Assembly: GCA_018240935.1 (NCBI GenBank)
Contig: JAFEEV010000158.1
Span: 1-5,851 of the forward strand
From: Pseudomonadota bacterium
GTDB lineage: Bacteria > Pseudomonadota > Gammaproteobacteria > Burkholderiales > Nitrosomonadaceae
Length of the DNA stretch: 5,851 nucleotides
Direction of reading: 5' to 3'
Shown piece after piece: positions 1 through 5,678 of the stretch. The notes under the pieces are model-generated. The model searched no databases. It worked only from the letters and a program-made list of their open reading frames with translations, and was not told where the DNA came from. A program made the position numbers and the translations under genes. Positions within the stretch are counted from its first letter, which is position 1. The number at the start of each line of letters is the position of its first letter.

Positions 1-507
1 ACCTGCGTTCGCGCGTATGCGCGCGGCGCGAGCCGGGAAAGCTTTTGCCAAAATGCGGAAAAAATGGGACTGATCGCAACAGCTTGCCAAACTGCCGAAG
101 CAGCAATCCACGGCGCGGATTTGATCGTCACATCGGTAACCTTATCGCCGCAATTGACACCTTTCCTGGATGCACACTGGCTGAAGCCCGGCGCCTTCGT
201 CACCATGACCGATCTGGCTGCGCCGTGGCTGACCGGCAGCTTGTCCGCGCTGGATTCCATCATCGTCGACGATCTGGAACAGGAAGCCAGCATGCCCAAG
301 CCGCTGGCCGACCCGGCACTGGTGCGCGGCGACCTGACCGGATTGGTGACCGGCGATGCGGCTGGACGTTGCGCTACCGAAGAGCGGACTGCTTTTGTGT
401 TCCGGGGATTGGCGCTGGGAGATCTGGCGGTAGCCGGGTTGGCTTACCAGCGCGCCTGCGAATGTCCGCAACGCGCGCCGGCCGCGAGTCAGGGAAACAC
501 AGGTTGA
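1..507 (+). CDS. Ornithine cyclodeaminase/mu-crystallin family protein, C-terminal part (5' end outside window)
   Basis: The frame is open from base 1, so the 168 visible residues are the C-terminal portion of a protein usually about 310-350 aa long. The family holds NAD(P)-dependent enzymes: ornithine and lysine cyclodeaminases, ketimine reductases, archaeal-type alanine dehydrogenase and opine-type synthases. The visible part covers the second half of the Rossmann domain (GADLIVTSVTLSPQLTPFL, then a WLKPGAFVTMTDLAAPW strand-loop) and the family's C-terminal signature RGDLTGLVTGDAAGR followed by FRGLALGDLAVAGLAYQRA. The nucleotide-binding glycine motif would lie before the window. Asp71 of the visible sequence sits where the catalytic Asp of ornithine cyclodeaminase is expected, but the usual PGKxEL after it is replaced by APWLTG, so the substrate should not be assumed to be ornithine. 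The last ~15 residues (after AYQRACE) look unconserved. It converges with the chemoreceptor gene. Family assignment is fairly secure; the specific reaction is unknown. Confidence 0.8.
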   Translation, partial: TCVRAYARGASRESFCQNAEKMGLIATACQTAEAAIHGADLIVTSVTLSPQLTPFLDAHWLKPGAFVTMTDLAAPWLTGSLSALDSIIVDDLEQEASMPKPLADPALVRGDLTGLVTGDAAGRCATEERTAFVFRGLALGDLAVAGLAYQRACECPQRAPAASQGNTG

Positions 508-524
508 TTGGATTGATCAACCTG
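500..524. terminator. Hairpin over the stop codon, possible weak bidirectional terminator
   Basis: CAGGTTGAT (500-508) pairs perfectly with ATCAACCTG (516-524), giving a 9-bp stem with a 7-base loop. The TGA stop (505-507) of the upstream gene lies in the left arm. On the plus strand the nearest T-run is TTTT at 537-540, 12 bases past the stem. On the minus strand the stem is followed by TGTTTCCC. Neither is a proper U-tract, so intrinsic termination would be weak. The position, in a 31-bp gap between two converging genes, is what suggests a transcription-ending or 3'-end-protecting role. Confidence 0.4.
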
Positions 525-538
525 CCGTTGCCGGGATT

Positions 539-2650
539 TTAGAATTCTTCCCAATCCTCACCGCCGCCTCCAGCTGCAACCTTGCGCGGTTGAGCCGGCA
601 CGGCTTCGGTATTCGCTACCGGTTTCACCGCAGTCTTTTTCCGCGCAGGGCCGCGATTCGGCAGTTTGGCTACTGCGGCAGGGCGATTGCTTCTTTTAAT
701 CACTGCCGGCGATCTTGAGTAAGCTTCCGATAGTTTAAACGTGTTGATCGCTTGCGTTAATGCATGGGCTTGTTCTTGCATGGATTCCGCAGCGGCTGAA
801 GCTTCTTCCACCAACGCGGCATTTTGTTGCGTCACTTCATCCATCTGTGATACGGCTTGATTAACCTGCTCAATACCGGAGCTTTGTTCTTGCGATGCCG
901 CGGAAATTTCGCTCATGATGTCGGTTACACGTTTTACCGCGGTAACGATTTCGTCCATGGTTGCACCCGCTTCATCCACCAAGCGCGTGCCATCTTCCAC
1001 TTTCGCCACGGAGTCGCTGATCAGTTCCTTAATTTCTTTCGCTGCTGCTGCGGAACGTTGCGCCAGCGTGCGTACTTCTGTCGCCACAACAGCAAATCCA
1101 CGGCCTTGCTCGCCGGCGCGCGCCGCTTCCACCGCCGCATTCAGCGCCAGAATATTGGTTTGAAAGGCGATGCCGTCGATGACACTGATGATGTCGACAA
1201 TTTTCTTCGAGCTTTCGTTGATCGAGCTCATGGTTTGCACCACTTGGCCAACTACCGAGCCGCCTTTTATCGCAACCTCGGACGCGCCTACCGCCAGTTG
1301 ATTCGCTTGGCGCGCGTTGTCGGCGTTTTGTTTTACCGTGGAGGTCAGCTCTTCCATCGACGATGCGGTTTCTTCCAGGCTGGAAGCTTGCTCTTCCGTA
1401 CGCTGACTTAAGTTCGAGTTACCCGATGCAATCTCTCCCGATGCTGTTGTGATCTGATCCGTTCCCATGCGCACCTTACCCACCAGGTCAACCAGATTTT
1501 CGTTCATCGTTTTCAGTGCTTGCAACAATCGCCCGGTTTCATTCGTGGAAGTAGCTTCTATCCGTTTGGTAAGATCGCCGGAGGCAATAGCATTGGCGAT
1601 ATTGATCGCTTCCTGCAGCGGTTGTGTGATGCTGCGTACGATGAAGGCAGCGAACATAATGGCCAAAGCCAGCACACCCGCCAGTACGGCGATCATAAAA
1701 TATACCGTCTGTTGCAATTCTTTCTGGCGGATTTGCAGTGCTTGCACCAGATTGTCGGCAGCAATGGAATTGTATGCATAGATACTGTCGATGGTACGGG
1801 TATACTCGGCGAAGTATTCACCGGAAGGGAGTTTTAATTCCTTTGCCTGAATCAATTCCTGATTGGTCATATGTAACGTCTTGTCGATCACTGCCTTTAC
1901 TTCATTGCCTTTCACTTCCAAGGCAGCTTTCATTTTGGGATCGGATTGGGTCGATTTCTCGATATTGCGCATAAAGTCAAAAAAGAACATGTTGACATTG
2001 CCAAGCAAGCCTGACAATCTGGCGCGTCCTTCATCGGTCAAATTTCCTGCGGCCAGAAAACCGGCGCCGAGCGCGCGCATTTGCCCCATGTTTTCAGCTA
2101 ACTTGGGGGCATTGATCATAGTTGCGGTCATCAGATAATAAGTGCCCTTAACGGGATCGATCACGAGATCCGATTCATCCAATAATTCTTCGCTAAGCAA
2201 CAGAAGATCGGCAATCAGTTTAGTATGTTGCGCGGCGCTTTCCGGGGATTTGAGCTGACGGGCGCTGACTGCTTGCTGGATTTCGGTTATACGCTGTTTT
2301 TGTGCCGACCAAAGCGACACGGCTTTCGCGGACATTTCCGCCTCTTTCAACTTGGCGTCAACCGCCTCGATTGTATGATTCAAATCACGCTGAATTTCCG
2401 ATAAACGGCCGGTCATTGATTCATTCCCGCCCAGTAATGCAGCAGATACACCGCGATGTTGTTGAACATATTGCACGGCTTTTTGTAAAGCGATGATCGG
2501 TCCTGTACCGGCTACTTCGCGTTTTGTGGTATCAAGTTCGGCGATCACTGAGTTAATGTAAAACGTCACCGGCACTGCCGCTAACAATAGTAAAAATACA
2601 GTCAGGATAGCGAGCTTCTGTGACATGTTCATGCGATCTAACAGCATCAT
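539..2650 (-). CDS. Methyl-accepting chemotaxis protein with periplasmic NIT-like sensor and C-terminal CheR/CheB tether
   Basis: A 703-residue inner-membrane chemoreceptor that would relay a periplasmic signal to CheA/CheW. Domain order: a short cytoplasmic N-terminus; TM1 about 14-34; a helical periplasmic sensor about 35-315; TM2 about 316-339; HAMP about 338-391 (Pro344, Glu371); a methylated coiled coil with the hexad-type site ASSLEETASS (Glu426/Glu427) and a second EE pair at 615-616; the hairpin tip in 491-520, with GIAFQTNILALNAAVEAARA and GEQGRGFAVVA. After about residue 640 comes an Ala/Pro/Lys/Arg-rich linker, a GGGG run, and the terminal DWEEF, matching the xWxxF tether that recruits CheR/CheB. 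The sensor begins ALQKAVQYVQQHRGVSAALL, which resembles NIT (nitrate/nitrite-sensing) domains; the ligand is not shown. Start: ATG at 2650 has GGAG seven bases upstream; an in-frame ATG at 2701 would add 17 unlikely residues. The gene stands alone, convergent with the upstream gene and 526 bp from ychF. No clear sigma-28 or sigma-70 promoter was found. Confidence 0.96.
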   Translation of the reverse strand: MMLLDRMNMSQKLAILTVFLLLLAAVPVTFYINSVIAELDTTKREVAGTGPIIALQKAVQYVQQHRGVSAALLGGNESMTGRLSEIQRDLNHTIEAVDAKLKEAEMSAKAVSLWSAQKQRITEIQQAVSARQLKSPESAAQHTKLIADLLLLSEELLDESDLVIDPVKGTYYLMTATMINAPKLAENMGQMRALGAGFLAAGNLTDEGRARLSGLLGNVNMFFFDFMRNIEKSTQSDPKMKAALEVKGNEVKAVIDKTLHMTNQELIQAKELKLPSGEYFAEYTRTIDSIYAYNSIAADNLVQALQIRQKELQQTVYFMIAVLAGVLALAIMFAAFIVRSITQPLQEAINIANAIASGDLTKRIEATSTNETGRLLQALKTMNENLVDLVGKVRMGTDQITTASGEIASGNSNLSQRTEEQASSLEETASSMEELTSTVKQNADNARQANQLAVGASEVAIKGGSVVGQVVQTMSSINESSKKIVDIISVIDGIAFQTNILALNAAVEAARAGEQGRGFAVVATEVRTLAQRSAAAAKEIKELISDSVAKVEDGTRLVDEAGATMDEIVTAVKRVTDIMSEISAASQEQSSGIEQVNQAVSQMDEVTQQNAALVEEASAAAESMQEQAHALTQAINTFKLSEAYSRSPAVIKRSNRPAAVAKLPNRGPARKKTAVKPVANTEAVPAQPRKVAAGGGGEDWEEF

Positions 2651-2657
2651 AGTACTT

Positions 2658-2661
2658 CTCC
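2658..2661 (-). promoter_or_regulatory. Ribosome binding site that fixes the chemoreceptor start
   Basis: On the minus strand the sequence reads GGAGAAGTACT-ATG, with GGAG seven bases before the ATG at 2650-2648. The ATG at 2701 would place its start inside the adjacent repeat element, so 2650 is preferred. Confidence 0.75.
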
Positions 2662-2694
2662 GTTGTCGATAAGTTGTTTTTATTCGATGGCTTG

Positions 2695-2856
2695 ATAACA
2701 AACCGCTGATTAATTAGGCGGACGAGATGAAGCACGAGGCGCACGGAACACAGCAACCAAGACATATCAATACGATAGGCGAGGATGCGCGTACCGCGCA
2801 ACGAAGTGATTCGCTCGTATAGTCAATTAATCAGTGTTTCCATAACAAACCGCTGA
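2695..2856. repeat. Small structured repeat element (MITE-like candidate) with 15-bp direct repeats and nested inverted repeats
   Basis: The 15-mer ATAACAAACCGCTGA occurs at 2695-2709 and again at 2842-2856, bracketing a 132-bp core. Inside are perfect 10-bp inverted repeats, CTGATTAATT (2706-2715) and AATTAATCAG (2825-2834), with a shared ACGAG further in. Nested within these, ATACGA (2770-2775) and GCGA (2779-2782) pair with TCGTAT (2815-2820) and TCGC (2811-2814). At the centre TGCGCG (2786-2791) pairs with CGCGCA (2795-2800) round a TAC loop. The left direct repeat overlaps the left inverted repeat, so these are not simple target-site duplications. The layout suggests a non-autonomous miniature element or a folded intergenic repeat of the host lineage. 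No transposase is present and no second copy lies in the window, so mobility is inference. It ends 44 bp before the chemoreceptor ATG and may carry or disturb that promoter. Confidence 0.6.
2770..2820. other. Nested stem-loop forming the core of the repeat element
   Basis: The outer stem is ATACGA with TCGTAT (6 bp). After a TAG bulge on the left arm comes GCGA with TCGC (4 bp). Enclosed is a separate hairpin TGCGCG-TAC-CGCGCA at 2786-2800. The nesting is seen directly. Whether it acts as RNA or as DNA structure is unknown; it would lie in the 5' leader if the chemoreceptor gene is transcribed from upstream of 2820. Confidence 0.5.
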
Positions 2857-3142
2857 AACAGACGGTTATGTAATTTCTTGTAAAAAATAATGAAAAAATC
2901 TTTTATACAAGAACCCAGGTTGATTTGCAGGAAGTGTTTTACGGAAGACGGACGCAACTCTTTAGGGCCCGGTGCAGCGATAAGTGCGGTGATTAGCCGC
3001 CTTTGGAAACTATTTGCGCCCCATTCTTGAGGCAATGCCGGTTATCGTTTCAAGATGCGGCGGCCGGATTGCAGCAGGGTTCAAACGGTTTGGTTTGGTT
3101 TGGATTATTTTTTATGCCATCCGAGCAACAGATCAATCGAAC
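2857..3142. other. Intergenic sequence with no convincing gene
   Basis: I recognise no protein in either direction here. The left part (2866-2911) is AT-rich and holds an imperfect hairpin: CTTGTA (2877-2882) pairs with TACAAG (2906-2911), extended by four A-T pairs with a bulge. The middle (2912-3075) has no repeat, RNA signature or familiar coding pattern that I can name. At 3087-3101 there are three tandem GGTTT units, followed by GGATTATTTTTTATG. A 41-codon plus-strand frame (3035-3160) and a 70-codon minus-strand frame (2823-3035) exist, but neither resembles anything known and neither has a convincing ribosome binding site. It could be a decayed gene or a long promoter region for the chemoreceptor. 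Confidence 0.5.
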
Positions 3143-3171
3143 ATGCCGCAAAAATCGTAAATTTGCGGCAT
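3143..3171 (-). terminator. Stem-loop just downstream of ychF
   Basis: ATGCCGCAAA (3143-3152) pairs perfectly with TTTGCGGCAT (3162-3171): a 10-bp stem with a 9-base loop, starting 5 bases after the ychF stop. On the minus strand the stem is followed by GTTCGATTG, without a U-run. It is therefore not a textbook Rho-independent terminator, but it could protect the 3' end or act with Rho. It is the last structure before the chemoreceptor region and probably marks the end of the cluster transcript. Confidence 0.5.
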
Positions 3172-3176
3172 ATCGA

Positions 3177-4268
3177 TCAGACGTTGAAGCGGAAATGCAT
3201 TACATCGCCGTCCTTGACGATGTATTCCTTGCCCTCGAGGCGCATTTTGCCGGCTTCTTTGGCGCCTTGTTCGCCGTTGTAAGCAATGAAGTCGTCGTAG
3301 CTGATGACTTCGGCGCGGATGAAGCCTTTTTCGAAATCGGTGTGGATGACACCGGCTGCTTGCGGGGCGGTGTCGCCTTTGTGGATGGTCCAGGCGCGCA
3401 CTTCCTTGACGCCGGCGGTGAAGTAAGTTTGCAGGCCGAGCAAGTCGTAACCGGCGCGCACCAGGCGGTTAAGGCCGGGTTCTTCGAGATTGAGGTCGGC
3501 TAGGAAGACTTTCTTATCTTCGTCAGACAATTCCGCGATTTCCGCTTCGAGCGCGGCGCAGATGGCGACGACCGGCGCGCCTTCCTTGGCGGCATATTCT
3601 TGCACGCGGGTAAGCAACGGGTTGTTTTCAAAGCCGTGGTCGTCGACGTTGGCGACGTAGATCGCCGGTTTAGCGGTCAGCAAACACAGCGGTTGCAGCA
3701 GATGCTTTTGGTCTTTGTCGAGATCGAGCGTTCTGGCGGGTTTGCCTTCGTTCAGATGCGCTTGCACTTTTTCCAGCAGGGCGCACAGCTTGATCGCATC
3801 CTTGTTGCCGGATTTGGCGACTTTGGATTCACGCAGCAGCGTCTTTTCCACCGTGGCGAGGTCGGCCAGCGACAGTTCGGTTTGAATCACCTCGATATCG
3901 GAGATCGGATCGACCTTGCCGGCAACGTGCACGACGTTGTCATCGGCGAAGCAGCGCACCATGTTGACGATGCCGTCGGTTTCACGGATGTTGGCGAGAA
4001 ACTTATTGCCCAGTCCCTCGCCCTTGGAAGCGCCCGCAACCAGTCCGGCGATGTCGACGAATTCGACGATGGCCGGTTGCACCTTCTGCGGTTTGACGAT
4101 GTCGCTAAGCTTTTGCAGGCGCGGGTCCGGCACTTCAACGATGCCGATGTTCGGATCGATGGTGCAGAACGGATAATTTTCCGCAGCGATGCCCGCTTTG
4201 GTCAACGCGTTAAACAGAGTGGATTTGCCGACATTGGGAAGACCGACGATTCCGCATTTCAGACTCAT
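3177..4268 (-). CDS. ychF: Ribosome-associated redox-regulated P-loop ATPase YchF (OLA1 family)
   Basis: The 363 residues equal the usual bacterial length and the protein is complete. YchF is an Obg-related cytoplasmic P-loop protein that prefers ATP to GTP, binds ribosomes, and is linked to stress responses and translation initiation. Motifs: P-loop GLPNVGKS (9-16), G3 DIAG (72-75), and His114 in NVVHVAGKVDP, which matches the histidine implicated in catalysis in E. coli YchF. The G4 position reads NVDD (207-210), where the family usually has NxxE. Residues about 279-363 form the TGS domain, with TYFTAGVKEVRAWT, GVIHTDFEKGFIRAEVI and a DGDVMHFRFNV end very close to the enterobacterial protein. 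The start (ATG 4268-4266) agrees with the family's MSLKCGIVGLPNVGK opening; ribosome binding is weak (GAG 9 bases upstream). It lies 56 bp after pth. TACAAT on the minus strand at 4305-4300 resembles a -10 box, but no good -35 precedes it. Confidence 0.98.
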   Translation of the reverse strand: MSLKCGIVGLPNVGKSTLFNALTKAGIAAENYPFCTIDPNIGIVEVPDPRLQKLSDIVKPQKVQPAIVEFVDIAGLVAGASKGEGLGNKFLANIRETDGIVNMVRCFADDNVVHVAGKVDPISDIEVIQTELSLADLATVEKTLLRESKVAKSGNKDAIKLCALLEKVQAHLNEGKPARTLDLDKDQKHLLQPLCLLTAKPAIYVANVDDHGFENNPLLTRVQEYAAKEGAPVVAICAALEAEIAELSDEDKKVFLADLNLEEPGLNRLVRAGYDLLGLQTYFTAGVKEVRAWTIHKGDTAPQAAGVIHTDFEKGFIRAEVISYDDFIAYNGEQGAKEAGKMRLEGKEYIVKDGDVMHFRFNV

Positions 4269-4324
4269 AACCTGATTCTCATTAAAAAATTAAACGGCGA
4301 TTGTATGAAAGTTTGACCGCATTG

Positions 4325-4921
4325 TTATGCTTTTGTGTGCAACTTCAGCATGGCCGCTTCGCACGCGCCTTGCGCGATCAGCGGCCAGACTTCCAAGCTG
4401 CGGGCAATGGCTTCGTCGATCAGCGGGGCCTCTTCCTTACGCGGAGGATGCAGCACGTATCCAACTACGGCGTTGCGGTCGCCGGGGTGGCCGATGCCGA
4501 TGCGCAATCGCCAGAAATCCTGGGTACCCATTTTCGCCGCGATGTCCTTGAGACCGTTATGCCCGCCCAAGCCGCCGCCTTTTTTCAGTTTGGCAACGCC
4601 GGGCGGCAGATCCAGTTCATCGTGCACCACGATCATTTCCTGCGGCTGGATTTTATAAAACTGACACAGCGCAGCAACCGACTGACCGCTGCGATTCATG
4701 AACGTTTGCGGTTCCAGCAGCCACACATCGGCGTCTTTCTGGCGGATTTGCGCGCACAAACCATGAAAGCGCGATTCCGGCCTGAGCGAGACTTGCAGTT
4801 TATGCGCCAGGCGGCCGATCCAGTCGAAGCCGGCGTTATGCCGCGTGCCGTCGTACTCTCGCCCGGGATTACCCAGCCCAACGATCAGTCTCATGCCATG
4901 TGAAGTTGCTGATGAGTTCAT
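4325..4921 (-). CDS. pth: Peptidyl-tRNA hydrolase
   Basis: Pth cleaves the ester bond of peptidyl-tRNAs that fall off ribosomes, recycling tRNA; it is normally essential in bacteria. All key residues are visible in the 198-aa reading: GLGNPG with Asn18, TRHNAG with catalytic His28, FMNRSG with Asn76, HDELDLP with Asp101, and GHNGL with His121/Asn122. Each is offset by 8 from the E. coli positions 10, 20, 68, 93, 113 and 114. The start is uncertain. ATG 4921 gives 198 aa, but lies two bases after the U-tract of a strong terminator and has no Shine-Dalgarno sequence. ATG 4894 (MRLIVGLGNPG, 189 aa) fits where homologues usually begin, but also lacks one. The longer reading is given here; the first nine residues (MNSSATSHG) are dispensable by homology. 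Gaps are 72 bp to rplY and 56 bp to ychF, all on one strand. Confidence 0.97.
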   Translation of the reverse strand: MNSSATSHGMRLIVGLGNPGREYDGTRHNAGFDWIGRLAHKLQVSLRPESRFHGLCAQIRQKDADVWLLEPQTFMNRSGQSVAALCQFYKIQPQEMIVVHDELDLPPGVAKLKKGGGLGGHNGLKDIAAKMGTQDFWRLRIGIGHPGDRNAVVGYVLHPPRKEEAPLIDEAIARSLEVWPLIAQGACEAAMLKLHTKA

Positions 4922-4923
4922 GC

Positions 4924-4965
4924 AAAAGAAAAATCTGCTGGAATGTCCTTCATCCCAGCAGATTT
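4924..4965 (-). terminator. Rho-independent terminator after rplY, abutting the pth start
   Basis: Read on the minus strand: AAATCTGCTGG (4965-4955), a short loop, CCAGCAGATTT (4941-4931), then TTCTTTT (4930-4924). The 11-bp stem is perfect. After one mismatch, ATG/CAT adds three inner pairs, leaving a 5-base loop. Together with the stem's own TTT, the U-rich tract is ATTTTTCTTTT. This is the best terminator in the window. It starts 28 bases after the rplY stop and ends two bases before ATG 4921, so pth must depend on read-through, a processed transcript, or a promoter very close by. Confidence 0.88.
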
Positions 4966-4993
4966 CCAGGTTTCAATCGCGGCATTAGCCCGA

Positions 4994-5617
4994 TCAGGCT
5001 TTTTTCTCTGTTCCGGCTTGTTCACCGGCAGCTTCGTCGGACAATGCCGAGCGAGGAATGGTGATGGTGGCCACGGGTAAGTTTTCACCTTTGGCTAAAG
5101 CCACGGTTTCAACGCCTTTCGGCAACGCCAAATCGCTCAGGTGGAGAGTATGGCCCGCGGTGAGCTCGGCTAAATCGACGGAAATATATTCCGGCAGATC
5201 GCCCGGCAAGCAGCTGATATCGACTTCGGTCAGGATATGGGAAACGATGCCGCCGGAGGTTTTAACGCCCGGTGAAATTTCCGCATTGATGAAGTGCAAC
5301 GGCACTTTCATATGAATTTTCTTGTTCTTGTCGACACGCTGAAAATCCACATGCAAAACTTGCTGTTTGTAAGGATGCATTTGGATATCGCGCAGCAGAA
5401 CCTGCTCTACTTTGCCGCCCACGCTGAGCGTCAAGATCGATGCGTGAAAGGCTTCGTTCTTGAGATTGTAGAACAAATCCTTGTGATTCATTTCAATCGA
5501 TTGCGCCGCAGCTTCACCGCCATAAATGATCGCCGGCACTTTACCGGAACGGCGCAGGCGGCGGCTCGCACCCTTTCCCTGCAGTGTGCGCTGGTCGGCG
5601 CTGATTTCAATTTTCAT
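4994..5617 (-). CDS. rplY: Large-subunit ribosomal protein bL25, long Ctc/TL5 form
   Basis: bL25 binds 5S rRNA in the central protuberance of the 50S subunit. At 207 aa this is the two-domain form (Ctc of Bacillus, TL5 of Thermus), unlike the 94-aa single-domain E. coli L25. The N-terminal 5S-binding domain (about 1-95) contains GKGASRRLRRSGKVPAIIYG, the RDIQMHPYKQQVLHVDFQRV strand pair, and basic residues. The C-terminal beta domain (about 100-187) contains KVPLHFINAE, SPGVKTSGGIV, CLPGDLPEYISVDL and HLSDLALPKGVE. An acidic/Ala-rich tail ends in EKKA. The start ATG 5617-5615 has AAGGAG eight bases upstream and the expected MKIEISA opening. It follows prs by 61 bp on the same strand, a common pairing in proteobacteria, and is followed by a strong terminator, so prs-rplY is probably one transcription unit. 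Confidence 0.98.
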   Translation of the reverse strand: MKIEISADQRTLQGKGASRRLRRSGKVPAIIYGGEAAAQSIEMNHKDLFYNLKNEAFHASILTLSVGGKVEQVLLRDIQMHPYKQQVLHVDFQRVDKNKKIHMKVPLHFINAEISPGVKTSGGIVSHILTEVDISCLPGDLPEYISVDLAELTAGHTLHLSDLALPKGVETVALAKGENLPVATITIPRSALSDEAAGEQAGTEKKA

Positions 5618-5625
5618 TGTAACGA

Positions 5626-5631
5626 CTCCTT
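5626..5631 (-). promoter_or_regulatory. Strong ribosome binding site of rplY
   Basis: On the minus strand AAGGAG lies eight bases before the rplY ATG (AAGGAG-TCGTTACA-ATG). It begins 6 bases after the end of a hairpin, so the hairpin could influence its accessibility. Confidence 0.85.
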
Positions 5632-5637
5632 AGTGAT

Positions 5638-5661
5638 GGTTTGTTCGCGACCAAACAAACC
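5638..5661 (-). other. Hairpin in the prs-rplY gap, upstream of the rplY ribosome binding site
   Basis: On the minus strand GGTTTGTT (5661-5654) pairs with AACAAACC (5645-5638), an 8-bp perfect stem with an 8-base loop, TGGTCGCG. A T7 run (minus strand, about 5672-5666) comes before the hairpin rather than after it, so this is not a terminator for prs. It may be an mRNA processing or stability element, or a translational control element for rplY. Its role is not shown by the sequence. Confidence 0.45.
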
Positions 5662-5678
5662 GGTTAAAAAAACGTAAT

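Noticed and set aside
2651..2720. A possible sigma-28 (flagellar/chemotaxis) promoter upstream of the chemoreceptor gene.
   Set aside because: I found no GCCGATAA-like -10 with TAAA at the right spacing; GCCATCGAATAA is only a superficial resemblance. A sigma-70 reading (TTGTTA with AT-rich downstream) has no good -10 at 16-18 bp.
2553..2801. An 82-codon minus-strand frame running through the repeat element into the chemoreceptor start.
   Set aside because: It overlaps the chemoreceptor gene in another frame and its sequence is mostly the repeat element, so it is probably spurious.
2695..2856. Direct repeats considered as a CRISPR array or as simple target-site duplications.
   Set aside because: There are only two copies, 147 bp apart, so it is not CRISPR. 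The left copy overlaps the inverted repeat, so a plain target-site duplication does not fit either.
3070..3100. GGGTTCAAA, resembling the T-arm of a tRNA.
   Set aside because: The flanking bases do not form a T-stem, and no acceptor, D or anticodon arm can be placed round it.
3035..3160. A 41-codon plus-strand frame (MPVIVSRCGG... ending in TAA) with GAGG just before the ATG.
   Set aside because: The GAGG is only two bases from the ATG, the frame runs into the ychF downstream hairpin, and nothing in the peptide is recognisable; a random short frame is likelier.
3600..4316. A 238-codon open frame on the plus strand opposite ychF, and similar long frames at 3003-3503, 4301-4903 and 857-1411.
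   Set aside because: They lie antisense to strongly conserved genes, have no recognisable protein features, and are explained by codon bias of the real genes on the minus strand.
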